Positions 36,488 to 45,394 of a stretch of DNA of 64,000 nucleotides are shown piece after piece; position 1 is the stretch's first letter, and the number at the start of each line of letters is the position of its first letter. The stretch is from Porphyromonas canoris (GTDB taxonomy: Bacteria; Bacteroidota; Bacteroidia; Bacteroidales; Porphyromonadaceae): contig NZ_JQZV01000010.1 of the NCBI RefSeq assembly GCF_000769115.1, positions 1 to 64,000 of the forward strand. The letters run 5' to 3'. The notes below the pieces were generated by a model that saw only the letters and a program-made list of their open reading frames with translations, made no database searches and was not told the origin of the DNA. The translations under genes were made by a program, and so were the position numbers.

Positions 36488-37741
36488 ATGAAAGAAAAGA
36501 CATTGAAGCTACTCTTTTACCTCAAGCGAGGCACACAGAGTAAGGACGGAAAAAGTCCGATTATGGCTCGCCTCAGTGTGGGGCGAACAATGGTGCAGTT
36601 CAGTTGTAAAATTGCTTGTTCTCCCCAGCTATGGGATAGCCGCAAGAGCAGACTCGTGGGCAAAAGTGCCGAAGCTGTATCTGTAAACGCAGAACTCGAC
36701 CGCTTACAACTCGCTGTACATCGAGCCTTTGAACACTTGCAGAGCAGAAAAGGGGAAATAGTAACAGCTGAGGAGGTTAAAAACACGCTCTTTGGCTTAA
36801 ACAGCGATAGCCAAGGCTTGCTCTATCATTTGGAAGGCTATTTGGCACGCTTTCGAGAGCGTGTGGGTATAGACCGCAGTGAACGCAGGTATAAGTGCAT
36901 CTTGCTATTTCGCAAGCATTTCGAGGCTTTCATCAAACACCGCTATCGAGTAGGCGACCTGCCTGTTCAGAAAGTTGGTAGAGCTTTGGTTGAAGACTTT
37001 GAGGTTTATCTCTCCCGAGAGAAGGCTTTCAAACTCAATACCACGGCTGGCTACCTCTCTATGCTGGCTTCGCTACTGAAAGACCTATACAAACGGCATA
37101 TCATCGACACTTATCCCTTCTTGGGCTATTCTATCCGCTGGGATGTCGGCTCGCCACGTTACATCACTAAGGAGGAATTGCAGAGAGTTGTCGCCCTTGA
37201 TGAAACGCAATTAGGAGATTATGAGCTGGTGTCAAGGGATATGTTTGTCTTTGCTTGTTATACAGGCTTATCGTACACGGATATTTACCACCTTACGGCT
37301 GAACATCTTGTCGAGGAGGGCGGTATGACTTGGATACGCAAGCCTCGCATCAAGACAGGCAATGTGTGCCACATCCCACTCTTGCCCGAGGCTGCTGCCA
37401 TCATTGAGCAGTACCGAGGCATTCACACCCGAGCCTTTCGCCACGAACCGCCTAAGGGCTATCTTCTGCCCATTCCTGGCTGTGATACGGTCAATATCCA
37501 TCTGAAGAAGATGGCGAAGCTCTGCAAAATCAATAAATGCCTCACCTTCCATATGGCTCGCCACACTTTCGCCTCACAGATGACCCTCTCCGAAGGGGTA
37601 TCTATCGAGAGCGTGTCAAAGATGCTGGGGCATAGTCAAATCAAGACTACGCAAGTTTATGCAGAGACCTCGCCCGAGCGTGTATTTCGGGATATAGAGC
37701 GTATCCTACCCGAGATTGCCCACTATCGTCTAACCAATTAA
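36488..37741 (+). CDS. Tyrosine recombinase A of E1
   Basis: This 417-residue integrase has three domains: an N-terminal Arm-type domain (LKLLFYLKRGTQSKDGKSPI), a SAM-like core-binding domain (residues about 110-210) and a catalytic domain. HMARHTFASQM provides the His-x-x-Arg motif, LGHSQIKTTQVYA provides His and the nucleophilic Tyr. The first catalytic position reads YTGLSYTDI, with Ser where most recombinases have Arg, as in IntDOT. It lies 9 bases before a second recombinase, and both are probably needed for integration and excision of E1. Confidence 0.87.
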   Translation: MKEKTLKLLFYLKRGTQSKDGKSPIMARLSVGRTMVQFSCKIACSPQLWDSRKSRLVGKSAEAVSVNAELDRLQLAVHRAFEHLQSRKGEIVTAEEVKNTLFGLNSDSQGLLYHLEGYLARFRERVGIDRSERRYKCILLFRKHFEAFIKHRYRVGDLPVQKVGRALVEDFEVYLSREKAFKLNTTAGYLSMLASLLKDLYKRHIIDTYPFLGYSIRWDVGSPRYITKEELQRVVALDETQLGDYELVSRDMFVFACYTGLSYTDIYHLTAEHLVEEGGMTWIRKPRIKTGNVCHIPLLPEAAAIIEQYRGIHTRAFRHEPPKGYLLPIPGCDTVNIHLKKMAKLCKINKCLTFHMARHTFASQMTLSEGVSIESVSKMLGHSQIKTTQVYAETSPERVFRDIERILPEIAHYRLTN

Positions 37742-37750
37742 ACCAAGACA

Positions 37751-39040
37751 ATGAAAAGTACATTTTCAGTTTTATTCTTTATCGACCGTAGCAAGGCGAA
37801 TGAGCAGGGGCTATGTCTTATCCGCTGTCGCATTTCTTGTAATGGCAAGACCGCTTCGTTCTCTACCAAGCAACAAACAGCCCCCGAAGATTGGAACGCT
37901 CAGAGGGCAAGAGTAAAAGCAAGCACCCCCACGGCTCAAGGCATCAACAACGCACTGAATGCTATCGAACAAGGACTGAATGCACTCTATGAACGCATTC
38001 TCCGAGAGGAGCAATACATCACAGCCGAGTATCTCAAGGAGCAGTTTCTTCGTAAGGAAAAGCCTCAGCAGTCCATCTTAGAGCTATATCAAGCGGTCTG
38101 CGAGGCTAAGAGGGCTTATGAGGATAAATCTCTCAGTAAAGCTACCATAAGAGCCTTTCGGGATAGTCACAAGAGCTTTGCTCGCTTTTTGGCTTCGAGG
38201 GGGCAAAGCGGATGTATGCCCCCCGAGGTGACCAAAGGGTTGATTGAGGATTATCGGCTCTATATGCTCCGAGATTTAGGGAATAAGGTAAGTTCTGTTG
38301 CCAACCGCCTCAGACACCTGCACCAAGTTATTCGCAGAGCTTTGATGGAGGGTGTCGTGAGAGAAGACCCTTTTGACCTCATCGACATAGACACCCCTGC
38401 CTACGAACGCAACTCGCTCAGCGGTGACGAACTACGAAAACTTTTGGCTTATCGTCCGCATCGCTCTGTGGATAATCATATCAGACTGATATTCCTCTTG
38501 GGCTGTTTCACTGGCTTGGCTTTCTCTGACCTCAAGAAATTGCGGATGGAGGACATCTATACCCTCAGTGATGGACGCAGATATATCTCGCTCTACCGCA
38601 CCAAGACGCAGAATTGTTGTATCGTACCATTGCTCCCCATTGCCGAGGAGATTCTCGCCTTTGTAGGGCAAGGACGCTCAGAGGGACTATACTTCCGAGA
38701 GTTTCCCGTAAACAGCCACTTCAATCGCAAAATCCGTGAACTACTCATCAAGGCTGGATGCTCGCCACATACAGAGGCGAGTTCGCACACAGCACGGCAT
38801 ACCTTTGCCACAACCATCTGTTTGGAGAACGGCTTGCCGATTGAAACGGTGAGTAAGATGTTAGGACATCGCTTTATCAGCACCACAGAGCTATATGCCA
38901 AGGTCAGCAAGCAGAAAATCGCCAAGGAGATGCTCCCACTGATGGGGAGCGAGCAGACGCAGACGCTTCGCAAGGCTCTGAGGGTTTGCCCACCACGCAA
39001 GCGAACCACTGCCAGCGAAGCCGAGCCGTCCACCGCCTAA
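37751..39040 (+). CDS. Tyrosine recombinase B of E1
   Basis: This 429-residue recombinase has an Arm-type N-terminus (FSVLFFIDRSKANEQG), a core-binding domain and a catalytic domain. The catalytic motifs are HTARHTFATTI and LGHRFISTTELYA. The Arg-I position is FTGLAFSDL, again without the usual Arg. The last residues (AEPSTA) and the following 1.1 kb are shared with E2, although the rest of the two proteins differs clearly. This suggests that the elements exchanged modules just inside the 3' end of this gene. Confidence 0.86.
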   Translation: MKSTFSVLFFIDRSKANEQGLCLIRCRISCNGKTASFSTKQQTAPEDWNAQRARVKASTPTAQGINNALNAIEQGLNALYERILREEQYITAEYLKEQFLRKEKPQQSILELYQAVCEAKRAYEDKSLSKATIRAFRDSHKSFARFLASRGQSGCMPPEVTKGLIEDYRLYMLRDLGNKVSSVANRLRHLHQVIRRALMEGVVREDPFDLIDIDTPAYERNSLSGDELRKLLAYRPHRSVDNHIRLIFLLGCFTGLAFSDLKKLRMEDIYTLSDGRRYISLYRTKTQNCCIVPLLPIAEEILAFVGQGRSEGLYFREFPVNSHFNRKIRELLIKAGCSPHTEASSHTARHTFATTICLENGLPIETVSKMLGHRFISTTELYAKVSKQKIAKEMLPLMGSEQTQTLRKALRVCPPRKRTTASEAEPSTA

Positions 39041-39096
39041 GGTCGTCTTCATTTCGGGCAAAGGTACAAGGGCGCTCTGTTTGCCCATCAAGGTCA

Positions 39097-39135
39097 AGTC
39101 CTGCGGAGGGAGGGAAGAATCTCCACCGCAGGACT
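39097..39135 (+). terminator. Hairpin after recombinase B of E1
   Basis: A perfect 10-base inverted repeat (AGTCCTGCGG and CCGCAGGACT) lies 57 bases after the recombinase stop and is followed by TTCTTGT. It is conserved in E2 (52,303-52,340), where loop bases differ. It probably ends recombinase transcription. The rest of 39,041-39,539 has no gene. Confidence 0.5.
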
Positions 39136-39539
39136 TCTTGTATTCTGGCGGTCGTATTCCTTCCCTCCCACCTTGCTCGGCAAGACCTCCCTTTGTGGAG
39201 AAATGCCCGAACGAATACGACATACTCAGGCTCTTTGGACGCAAGCAAGGCTTAAAGCAGAGCATAATCTGTTTGCTCTTTTATAAGGCGAGCCTTAATA
39301 GGCTCAATTACCTCATTCTCGACAAGTAGGAACGAGCCGACTCCTCATCTCATTACCGCAAGTAAGCCCTTTCTTAGACTGCTCCTTTGCCTGCCTTTTC
39401 CCTCGTTTTCCTTGCTCCTCCTGAGGCTCTTGAGAGCTACACGCTTAGCCCTAATTTTGCCTCCAAAAGAAAAGGCAAGCGAGAGCATCTGCCCCGACTT
39501 GCCATCATATAGAAACGCAAATTAAAACCAACCGAAGCA

Positions 39540-39809
39540 ATGAAAATTATCATCGTAGAGGGCAAAGCGTGGGAGCAGCTCCGCTCCACCTTTGCCGACT
39601 TCATCCACCGCACGGAGCAGCTCATCGGCAATCCCCCCGAAACGGAAGCGTGGCTCGACAACGAAGCCGTATGCCGTAGGCTGAGCATCAGCAAGCGAAC
39701 CTTGCAGACACTCAGAGATACGGGCAAAATCCCCTTCTCTATGGTCGGACACAAGTGCTACTACAAAGAGAGCGACATCACGAAAGCACTGAACGCACAA
39801 ACAGAATGA
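39540..39809 (+). CDS. Excisionase-like helix-turn-helix protein 1 of E1
   Basis: This 89-residue protein has an N-terminal helix (GKAWEQLRSTFADFIHRTEQL) and a MerR/excisionase-type winged helix: WLDNEAVCRRLSISKRTLQTLRDTGKIPFSMVGHKCYY. Such proteins usually bend DNA at attachment sites to direct excision, or regulate the module. It lies 7 bases before the second HTH gene. The E2 copy at 51,533-51,802 is nearly identical. Confidence 0.8.
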   Translation: MKIIIVEGKAWEQLRSTFADFIHRTEQLIGNPPETEAWLDNEAVCRRLSISKRTLQTLRDTGKIPFSMVGHKCYYKESDITKALNAQTE

Positions 39810-39816
39810 ATACACT

Positions 39817-40125
39817 ATGGCAGAGAATGAAATCATCACAAGCAATAGTCCTCAGATGCAAATGTTTTCTCAACTGATGAAGGGACTATTAGCTAAGCTG
39901 GAGCGTTATTGCGCCTCGGCTCGCCCGATACTAGACGGAGAGGTGTTTCTCACTGGTGAGGAAGTCTGCGAGCTACTCAAGCTCAGCACACGCACGCTCC
40001 AAGAGTACCGAAGTAATGGCACTTTAGCCTATTACAAGATAGGAGGTAAGATACTATACAAGCAGAGCGATATTCAAGCGATGCTCGAAAGGCATTATAA
40101 CCCCATTCTAACAGTCAGAAAGTAG
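39817..40125 (+). CDS. Excisionase-like helix-turn-helix protein 2 of E1
   Basis: This 102-residue protein has an N-terminal helical part (MFSQLMKGLLAKLERYCASA) and an excisionase-type winged helix (FLTGEEVCELLKLSTRTLQEYRSNGTLAYYKIGGKILY). It is paralogous to the preceding gene and cotranscribed with it. The E2 counterpart (51,220-51,525) is identical through the whole DNA-binding domain. Roles in excision control or in regulating the mob module are both possible. Confidence 0.8.
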   Translation: MAENEIITSNSPQMQMFSQLMKGLLAKLERYCASARPILDGEVFLTGEEVCELLKLSTRTLQEYRSNGTLAYYKIGGKILYKQSDIQAMLERHYNPILTVRK

Positions 40126-40149
40126 GATTAGACCGACTCAAGTCAGCAT

Positions 40150-40193
40150 AGACTTAGGTCAGTTGGTCAATTGGTCAGTTAGTCTATTTAGAC
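40150..40193. repeat. GGTCAGTT iteron-like block of E1
   Basis: TAGACTTAGGTCAGTT is followed by TTGGTCAGTTAGTCTATT and TAGACC. It matches the traA-oriT region of the host element near 16,447-16,475, with an additional GGTCAATT unit. It lies between the excisionase genes and oriT. Such direct repeats are candidate regulator or relaxosome-binding sites. The rest of 40,126-40,372 has no gene. Confidence 0.5.
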
Positions 40194-40372
40194 CAACTCC
40201 CAGAGAAACTCAACTAACAACCTCTAAACTTAGCTTTGAAGTCATATAACGACCTATGAAATGACCTCTAAACTCAATCTTGAAACTATAGAACAAGCTA
40301 TGAACTCAAGAACTATATGACCAACTGAATGCTGAGCCATCAGCGATTGAACCTACCCCTCTTTTGTGCATA

Positions 40373-40461
40373 GCAAGGTGTGTCTTTGTACCACAAATTG
40401 TCATTTGTCACACAAAGACCCTTGCCCCGATAGGGGTATCAATCACTCCGAAGTCGTGATT
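40373..40461 (+). other. oriT: oriT-like site of E1
   Basis: This has the same nested structure as the host site: GCAAGGTGTGTCTTTGT paired with ACAAAGACCCTTGC, inner ACAAAT/ATTTGT stem, CCCCGATAGGGG hairpin, then AATCAC...GTGATT around TCCGAAGTC. Base-for-base it matches the E2 site more closely than the host site, but all outer stems are preserved. It lies 17 bases upstream of mobA. Confidence 0.7.
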
Positions 40462-40478
40462 AAAGAACAACTAAACCA

Positions 40479-40907
40479 ATGAAAAGAAAGCATACAGACA
40501 AGTCAGACGGCAGATGTGCCACCTGCCCACGATGGGACAGATGGCACATCAGAATACCCAAGCCCGAAGACCAGCAAAAGCTCATTGAGCTATACCGAAA
40601 GTCGGGAGCAAAGACCAAGAGCGACTATGTCAGAGGACGGCTATTGAACGAATCCTTTAAGGTCATCACAGAGGATAAATCCTCTGAGCCGTATTTAAGA
40701 GAGCTGGGCAACATCATCACTAAATTGAGGATCATCGGTGTGAGTTACAACGAAGCCGTTAAGACGCTCAACAGCTACCACTCGGTCGCCACAGCACAAA
40801 GAATGATACAGCAGCTCGAAAGATACTCCGCAGCTATCATCAAATTACAAGTACAAGCGATACAGCTGACAATGGCATTTGATAATCAAGCCAAGAAGGC
40901 TAACTAG
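40479..40907 (+). CDS. mobA: MobA-type relaxosome accessory protein of E1
   Basis: This 142-residue paralogue of the host MobA has CPRWDRWHIRIPKPEDQQKL, GAKTKSDYVRGRLLNESFKV and a C-terminal helix with IGVSYNEAVKTLNSYHS. A small N-terminal cysteine pair (CATC) is extra compared with the host protein. It should bind the adjacent oriT-like site. No relaxase follows: the next gene is an inverted restriction-modification gene. MobA therefore presumably recruits a relaxase provided in trans, such as MobB at 17,228. Confidence 0.8.
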   Translation: MKRKHTDKSDGRCATCPRWDRWHIRIPKPEDQQKLIELYRKSGAKTKSDYVRGRLLNESFKVITEDKSSEPYLRELGNIITKLRIIGVSYNEAVKTLNSYHSVATAQRMIQQLERYSAAIIKLQVQAIQLTMAFDNQAKKAN

Positions 40908-41013
40908 TTATAATCTGTTTAACAATAGCCTACCATTTCTTTGATATATGTGGATAGAAATCGTCTTGCCCCCCATTAATGATGTGATACAACCTATATG
41001 TACTTATAGATGT

Positions 41014-44000
41014 CTACATGCTTTTGTATTCTGTACAGACTTGTATGTATATATACGAAGACAAGTCTGAAATTCGTTCTCTCTTTTCAGCATTTTGGGG
41101 TAAAGTTGCTATTCTAGACAATATTGCAAGTCTAGAATGTAGCCTATTTGAGGAATCAAATTTAGGCATACATAGATTTGACTTTTTCAGACTAAATCCG
41201 TTAGTTTTAAAGGTCGCATGTATATAAGAGCGGACTATAGTACTATTTAAAATAGCATTTATGTAGTGAGACTCATCTTCTGATATAAAGTTCCCTTTAA
41301 TATCTTGGCTTATTATTATGGTATGCTTTACACAGATTGCTTGTTTGAGTTCTCCCCAAGGGGTATGCACTGGGCGAATAACACTAGAGCAAAAGTTAGA
41401 ATTATCTCTTGCAGCGACAATGAAAGGGGCAAATGTATATGGTCCAATCTTTGATAGTGCATAAAACTCTTTACCACGATGCATATTTTTACTTTTATCG
41501 GATTGCTGTTCCAATAGTTCTTTATGTTTGCAGAAGTATGTTGCTAGCTCTTCATTCGATTCTAACAACTTGTCCAATGGTATTGGGAGGCTCGTATTAT
41601 CTTGGTTATAGGGGATAATATGGAAGTTATTGTCCCAGTTCACAGAATATGGAGTAATTGCTGGTCCTTCAATCATCGGATAAAGAAGTTCAACAGGGAA
41701 ATCCCACCCATTTACAGGGATATTATCTACTTTATATTTAGACGCCTTTAGTATTTTGTTTTTGAAACGATAGTGGTTGGGCTGATTTGAACAACCTACA
41801 CCAACCATTTTAAAAACCTCAAAAGGTGTTGATTCAACTCCTGTTCTATAATTGTAGAATGTATCACCAATGATAGCAGAAAAATCAAAGCGAGCAGATA
41901 CATATGTGAATTGAGTTGAATTCTCGGCTAGCTGTCTAGCTGATACCTCTTTTATATCTAAATACTCTTCCGCATCAATGAATGAAGCACAATTATTGAT
42001 AACTAAGTCGTTTACTTTGTCTTTTTTTGAGATAGAACGAACTTTGACTCCATCTTTATAGTCTACAAATTGAGATGAATAATAGTAAGTATTGAAGTCT
42101 TGGGATACAGACTTTTTCCCAACTTTGAATGGTCTCAGAGGTGCACACCAGCGGTCAAGTTTCTGCAAATAAAGTCTCTCTTTTTTTTCATCATCAATGT
42201 AGAAATTACGAAATTCTTCATATGAGTTCTGGGACATCAAACTATCAGGCATAAGAAATGCAAGAATACCATTGCGATGTAACCAATTCGTTGCCGCAAC
42301 ATTGGATATAAGGGCGCAGATGTTTAACTGAGCTCCACCATACATGCCATCATTGCAGAATATATGCCTAATATTGCAAAACTCCTTAATTTTTTTGGTG
42401 TAAGCACTAGGAAGATGTTCCCATTTTACCCAAGGTGGATTTCCTACGATTAAATCATGCTTCTGCAACCTAGCAATAAGCATAAAGTTGGTCGTTATAC
42501 GTATCCAAATACCATCCCATTTGTTTTTATGGAGCTTTACTAGGTCTACTGCCAACTTTTTTACCGACTCCATCAGAGTTACCGAACTCTTTTCCTCTTC
42601 ACTAAAGCCCTGTATAATGCTTTTGTAAAGAGCTTCTGGACTCTCGGCTTTCACGAGTGCTTGTAAGTTACTCATATTTTTTCCAAAATCAGCTTTGTTG
42701 ACAAAACTGACAGGTAATAGTACCTTTAACTGCCCAAACTTATTGTTGTTTATTGCATAACGATAACAGTCTACTCCATCGACACTCTCTCTGATAGGAA
42801 CAATTGCAGAGTCTCCGAGGAATATGGGTATTTCTACGTCTTCAACTTCGCAAAATTGCTGAATAGCAATATAATAACTGACGCGTGCAGATAATACAGA
42901 GAGGGGATTGATATCAATACCGTGTACTCTGTTAAGGATAGAATTCAATAACTCTTTTCTCTGACTTTTTGATAGCTCGTTTATATCGATATTACCTACG
43001 ACTTTTTTGATTAAAGCAATAATGAAGATTCCAGAGCCACAACAAGGGTCAATTGCCGTCCATTGTGTTTTGGTTATTGTCGTTAAAGCCTCTGTTACTA
43101 CACAGTCTGCAAGCCATTCAGGAGTAAAGTATTCACCCATTGAGTGTCTCACAGACTGAGGAATTATGCTCATATATAAATCCTTGAAAATATCTATAGG
43201 ATTATATTTGACATTAAGAGAAAAAGAAGAATAGTCATCTAATGTTTTTATAATTTCTCTGATATCCTTCCAAAAACCTTCAGACCATTGACTGGAATCA
43301 GCATACCAAGAGAAGAAATCTCCCTCTAGAAAATTTCTAATCTCTAAACTTGTGTATGAGTATCCGTCTTCCATTTTTTGGAAGAATTTTTGAGTTTTAT
43401 CAAATGCCAGAACGGACAAGTCGTGATATTCATGAGTTTCCTCATTGAAATTTAGCTTGTCCACAACTTTACAGGCTATTAGCTTTACTATTATAGCATA
43501 AGTTGTTTGCAAGGCGAATAATGCCTTATACTCCGTTTCGGTATTTGATATGTTACAGTCAAAAATGAGAGATAGATCCTTTCTTCTTTTTGCAATATCA
43601 TTACTTTTACCATTATCTGCCACAGATAAGTGCATTAGCTCCTTCCATTCAGAGTACAACATCTCAGACTTTTCTGTGATGTCTGATGTTAATTGATTGT
43701 ATAGTATTTTTGCAATTTTCTTTGAAACGGATAATGACTTTGGTGATATCGAGAAGTCCTTTACGATATTAGATGGATCAAATTTCTTTGATTGGTTATT
43801 TAGAATAGCCTTAACAATTCTGTCAATATCATCCACAGTTATAGTCCTCAGAGCTGTATTTCTAACAACATCACCTATAAATTGAAAATAGGCAACTTTT
43901 ATTCCATCCGTTAATATAGCATCATATCTGATATTTTCATTTTTATCAATAGCAATAAGATAATCCTTTACTTGCTCAAATGCAGATGTGATTTGTTTCT

Positions 44001-44322
44001 CTGTTGTAAGTTTGGTGTGATGTTTATATTCAATAATTATATTATTAACTACGGCATCTAAACGCCCATGACCACTTTTGCGAGATGAAAGCCCTTCGAA
44101 TTTATGCACAATACCTTCTATTGGGGATTCTTTGCTAAAAGATAGTTCTATCCCTAATTGGGATCTAACAAGGTAATATATCTCTCTTTCAAAAATACTT
44201 GAAGTATCTGCTTCACTATTAGATAGCTCACAGTTCCTTACGATTTTCGTAAGGACAGAATCTATCAGAGAACGGTATTCCCCACTCTTCAGCCATCTTG
44301 ATATGTTTGAATAGTTGCTCAT
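41014..44322 (-). CDS. Fused restriction-modification enzyme (type IIG-like) of E1
   Basis: This 1,102-residue enzyme appears to combine a nuclease, an adenine methyltransferase and a target-recognition region. The N-terminal PD-(D/E)xK-like region has GRLDAVVNNIIIEYKHH. The methyltransferase has GEYFTPEWLADCVV, motif I IDPCCGSGIFIIAL and motif IV IVGNPPWVKWEHL. The C-terminal 350 residues are probably the specificity domain. I choose the ATG at 44322 because the -7 box at 44,387-44,394 lies inside any gene started at 44448. A+T content is much higher than in neighbours, which suggests acquisition. It has no partner gene; a single-chain system is expected. Confidence 0.78.
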   Translation of the reverse strand: MSNYSNISRWLKSGEYRSLIDSVLTKIVRNCELSNSEADTSSIFEREIYYLVRSQLGIELSFSKESPIEGIVHKFEGLSSRKSGHGRLDAVVNNIIIEYKHHTKLTTEKQITSAFEQVKDYLIAIDKNENIRYDAILTDGIKVAYFQFIGDVVRNTALRTITVDDIDRIVKAILNNQSKKFDPSNIVKDFSISPKSLSVSKKIAKILYNQLTSDITEKSEMLYSEWKELMHLSVADNGKSNDIAKRRKDLSLIFDCNISNTETEYKALFALQTTYAIIVKLIACKVVDKLNFNEETHEYHDLSVLAFDKTQKFFQKMEDGYSYTSLEIRNFLEGDFFSWYADSSQWSEGFWKDIREIIKTLDDYSSFSLNVKYNPIDIFKDLYMSIIPQSVRHSMGEYFTPEWLADCVVTEALTTITKTQWTAIDPCCGSGIFIIALIKKVVGNIDINELSKSQRKELLNSILNRVHGIDINPLSVLSARVSYYIAIQQFCEVEDVEIPIFLGDSAIVPIRESVDGVDCYRYAINNNKFGQLKVLLPVSFVNKADFGKNMSNLQALVKAESPEALYKSIIQGFSEEEKSSVTLMESVKKLAVDLVKLHKNKWDGIWIRITTNFMLIARLQKHDLIVGNPPWVKWEHLPSAYTKKIKEFCNIRHIFCNDGMYGGAQLNICALISNVAATNWLHRNGILAFLMPDSLMSQNSYEEFRNFYIDDEKKERLYLQKLDRWCAPLRPFKVGKKSVSQDFNTYYYSSQFVDYKDGVKVRSISKKDKVNDLVINNCASFIDAEEYLDIKEVSARQLAENSTQFTYVSARFDFSAIIGDTFYNYRTGVESTPFEVFKMVGVGCSNQPNHYRFKNKILKASKYKVDNIPVNGWDFPVELLYPMIEGPAITPYSVNWDNNFHIIPYNQDNTSLPIPLDKLLESNEELATYFCKHKELLEQQSDKSKNMHRGKEFYALSKIGPYTFAPFIVAARDNSNFCSSVIRPVHTPWGELKQAICVKHTIIISQDIKGNFISEDESHYINAILNSTIVRSYIHATFKTNGFSLKKSNLCMPKFDSSNRLHSRLAILSRIATLPQNAEKRERISDLSSYIYIQVCTEYKSM

Positions 44323-44386
44323 TGCTATGTCTTTATCAAAGTTCTTTTTTATATAAATTGTCGGCTTTAACTCCAAGATATATCTA

Positions 44387-44394
44387 CAAAGGTA
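44387..44394 (-). promoter_or_regulatory. -7 box for the E1 restriction-modification gene
   Basis: On the minus strand TACCTTTG matches TAnnTTTG and lies 65 bases upstream of the preferred ATG. A second TACCTTTG, on the plus strand at 44,490-44,497, faces the element end, so the two promoters diverge about 100 bases apart. The 44,450-44,641 stretch otherwise holds no gene. Confidence 0.5.
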
Positions 44395-44641
44395 CGATAT
44401 CAAGGAGCTTATAAGCGAAAGATTTAGGGAATTATTTATCAGAAACAACGATTTTCTTTGATTTCAGTCGTTTTTCATCGGATAATCAGTACCTTTGCGA
44501 GTAAGAAGTAAGGGATATTTGTAAAGTTGCAAAACCAAGAAGCAAGAAGTACTTCGCTCGTTTCTTATTCGTTCCCCTTAGCCGAGTAGACACATTACTA
44601 TCTACTCAATATCAACCCATTAACTCTCTACAATCGGATTT

Positions 44642-44863
44642 TATGCGGAGATCTGCGATTTTCGTACAGCTAAGGACATCGGTATCGACCGACCCGAGAA
44701 AAATGAAATCCTACACAACATTCTACCAACACCTGAACAGGAGGATTTTATCAAGCGATTGATGGAGTTCGCCAAGACGGGCAATGCTACCGTCTTAGGG
44801 CGTGAGCCCCTAAGCGAACGTGAGGAAAAGGCGAAAATGCTTATCGCAACTGATTACGCGAGG
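44642..44863 (+). pseudogene. Middle fragment of the split methylase/helicase
   Basis: In frame this encodes [20 protein letters not shown], then a segment with [18 protein letters not shown] and [17 protein letters not shown] (about 74 residues). It is the direct continuation of the protein broken at 36,215 and joins to FARKMSLDLRMIDPAYED at 55,168. It has no start of its own and runs 9 codons into E2 before a stop at 44,888-44,890. It is host-gene sequence trapped between two insertions 217 bases apart. Confidence 0.85.
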
Positions 44864-44925
44864 AGAAGATATACAGATGAGTATATATAGCAGAAAATCA
44901 GAAGAATGAGTCTTTGTAAATGGGA

Positions 44926-44940
44926 AAGGGGTTACGACTT
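44926..44940. repeat. End repeat of E2, left copy
   Basis: AAGGGGTTACGACTT near the left end matches AAGGGGTTACGATTT at 55,021-55,035 near the right end (14 of 15), and the inverted arm at 54,991-55,005. Subterminal copies at both ends fit recombinase arm-type binding sites. A minus-strand TACCTTTG box at 45,009-45,016 points outwards. The 44,891-45,060 stretch has no gene. Confidence 0.5.
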
Positions 44941-45060
44941 GTCAACGAGCGAGCTTCTTTCCCTTTCTTTCTTTTGCAATCTCTCAATGAACACCTATTT
45001 TGATATTGCAAAGGTAGTTTATTTTGAGCAATAAAGAGTGCCTTAACTTGTTATAAAATT

Positions 45061-45122
45061 GAATTATATACCATTTTTATGGCGTATAATTCATCCTTAT
45101 TGGAGTCACTTTAGTATCTTTG
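45061..45122 (+). promoter_or_regulatory. Promoter and operator of the E2 controller gene
   Basis: GAATTATA (45061-45068) pairs with TATAATTC (45085-45092), a palindrome just upstream of the -33 region. TATCTTTG (45115-45122) is a strong -7 box. The palindrome is positioned like a C-protein operator of restriction-modification controllers. Confidence 0.6.
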
Positions 45123-45145
45123 CATCAAAATATTGTAGCTCAACA

Positions 45146-45385
45146 ATGAATAGGAACTTAAATAGAATAAAAGCTGTATTAGCGGATAGAAATAAAACTA
45201 GCAAATGGCTTGCAGAACAGTTGCATAAAGATCCTGCTACTGTTAGCAAGTGGTGTACTAATGCTAGCCAGCCTTCACTTAAAACATTGTTAAATATATG
45301 CAAAGCCCTGAACGCAGATCTTAGGGAGGTTGTATGTATTGAGTTTACGGATGAAGGTATGTCTTATGAAAAGAATGAAAACTAA
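45146..45385 (+). CDS. XRE-family regulator, probable restriction-modification controller (C protein)
   Basis: This 79-residue Cro/C1-type helix-turn-helix protein has WLAEQLHKDPATVSKWCTN (two-helix motif) and SLKTLLNICKALNADLREVV. The ATG at 45146 is preferred: an upstream in-frame ATG at 45059 would place the -7 box (45115-45122) inside the gene. It ends 9 bases before the restriction-modification gene. Size and location match controller proteins that delay nuclease expression; autoregulation through the upstream palindrome is inferred. Confidence 0.75.
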   Translation: MNRNLNRIKAVLADRNKTSKWLAEQLHKDPATVSKWCTNASQPSLKTLLNICKALNADLREVVCIEFTDEGMSYEKNEN

Positions 45386-45394
45386 GAGAAAGTG

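Larger units (their letters stand above)
39018..40125 (+). repeat. Long inverted repeat, E1 copy (partner 51,220-52,419)
   Basis: From the last codons of recombinase B through both excisionase-like genes, E1 and E2 are nearly identical but in opposite orientation. The excisionase proteins differ at only a few positions (about 6 of 89 for the first). A 144-base block and small changes in the non-coding part distinguish the copies. Homologous recombination between the copies would invert about 11 kb, including the E1/E2 boundary. Confidence 0.75.
36216..44649 (+). mobile_element. Integrative mobilisable element E1 (about 8.4 kb) inside the helicase gene
   Basis: The limits come from the broken host gene: host codons stop at the left 8-base repeat and resume in frame after the right one. 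Gene order is tyrosine recombinase A, tyrosine recombinase B, excisionase-like 1, excisionase-like 2, iteron-like block, oriT-like site, mobA, and an inverted fused restriction-modification gene. There is no relaxase, coupling protein or mating gene, so transfer needs a helper, and the surrounding element supplies one with a matching oriT. The cargo gene is visibly A+T-richer than the module genes. Confidence 0.8.

Noticed and set aside
44323-44448. Longer start for the E1 restriction-modification gene
   Set aside because: The -7 box TACCTTTG lies inside this stretch, so transcription probably begins downstream of it.
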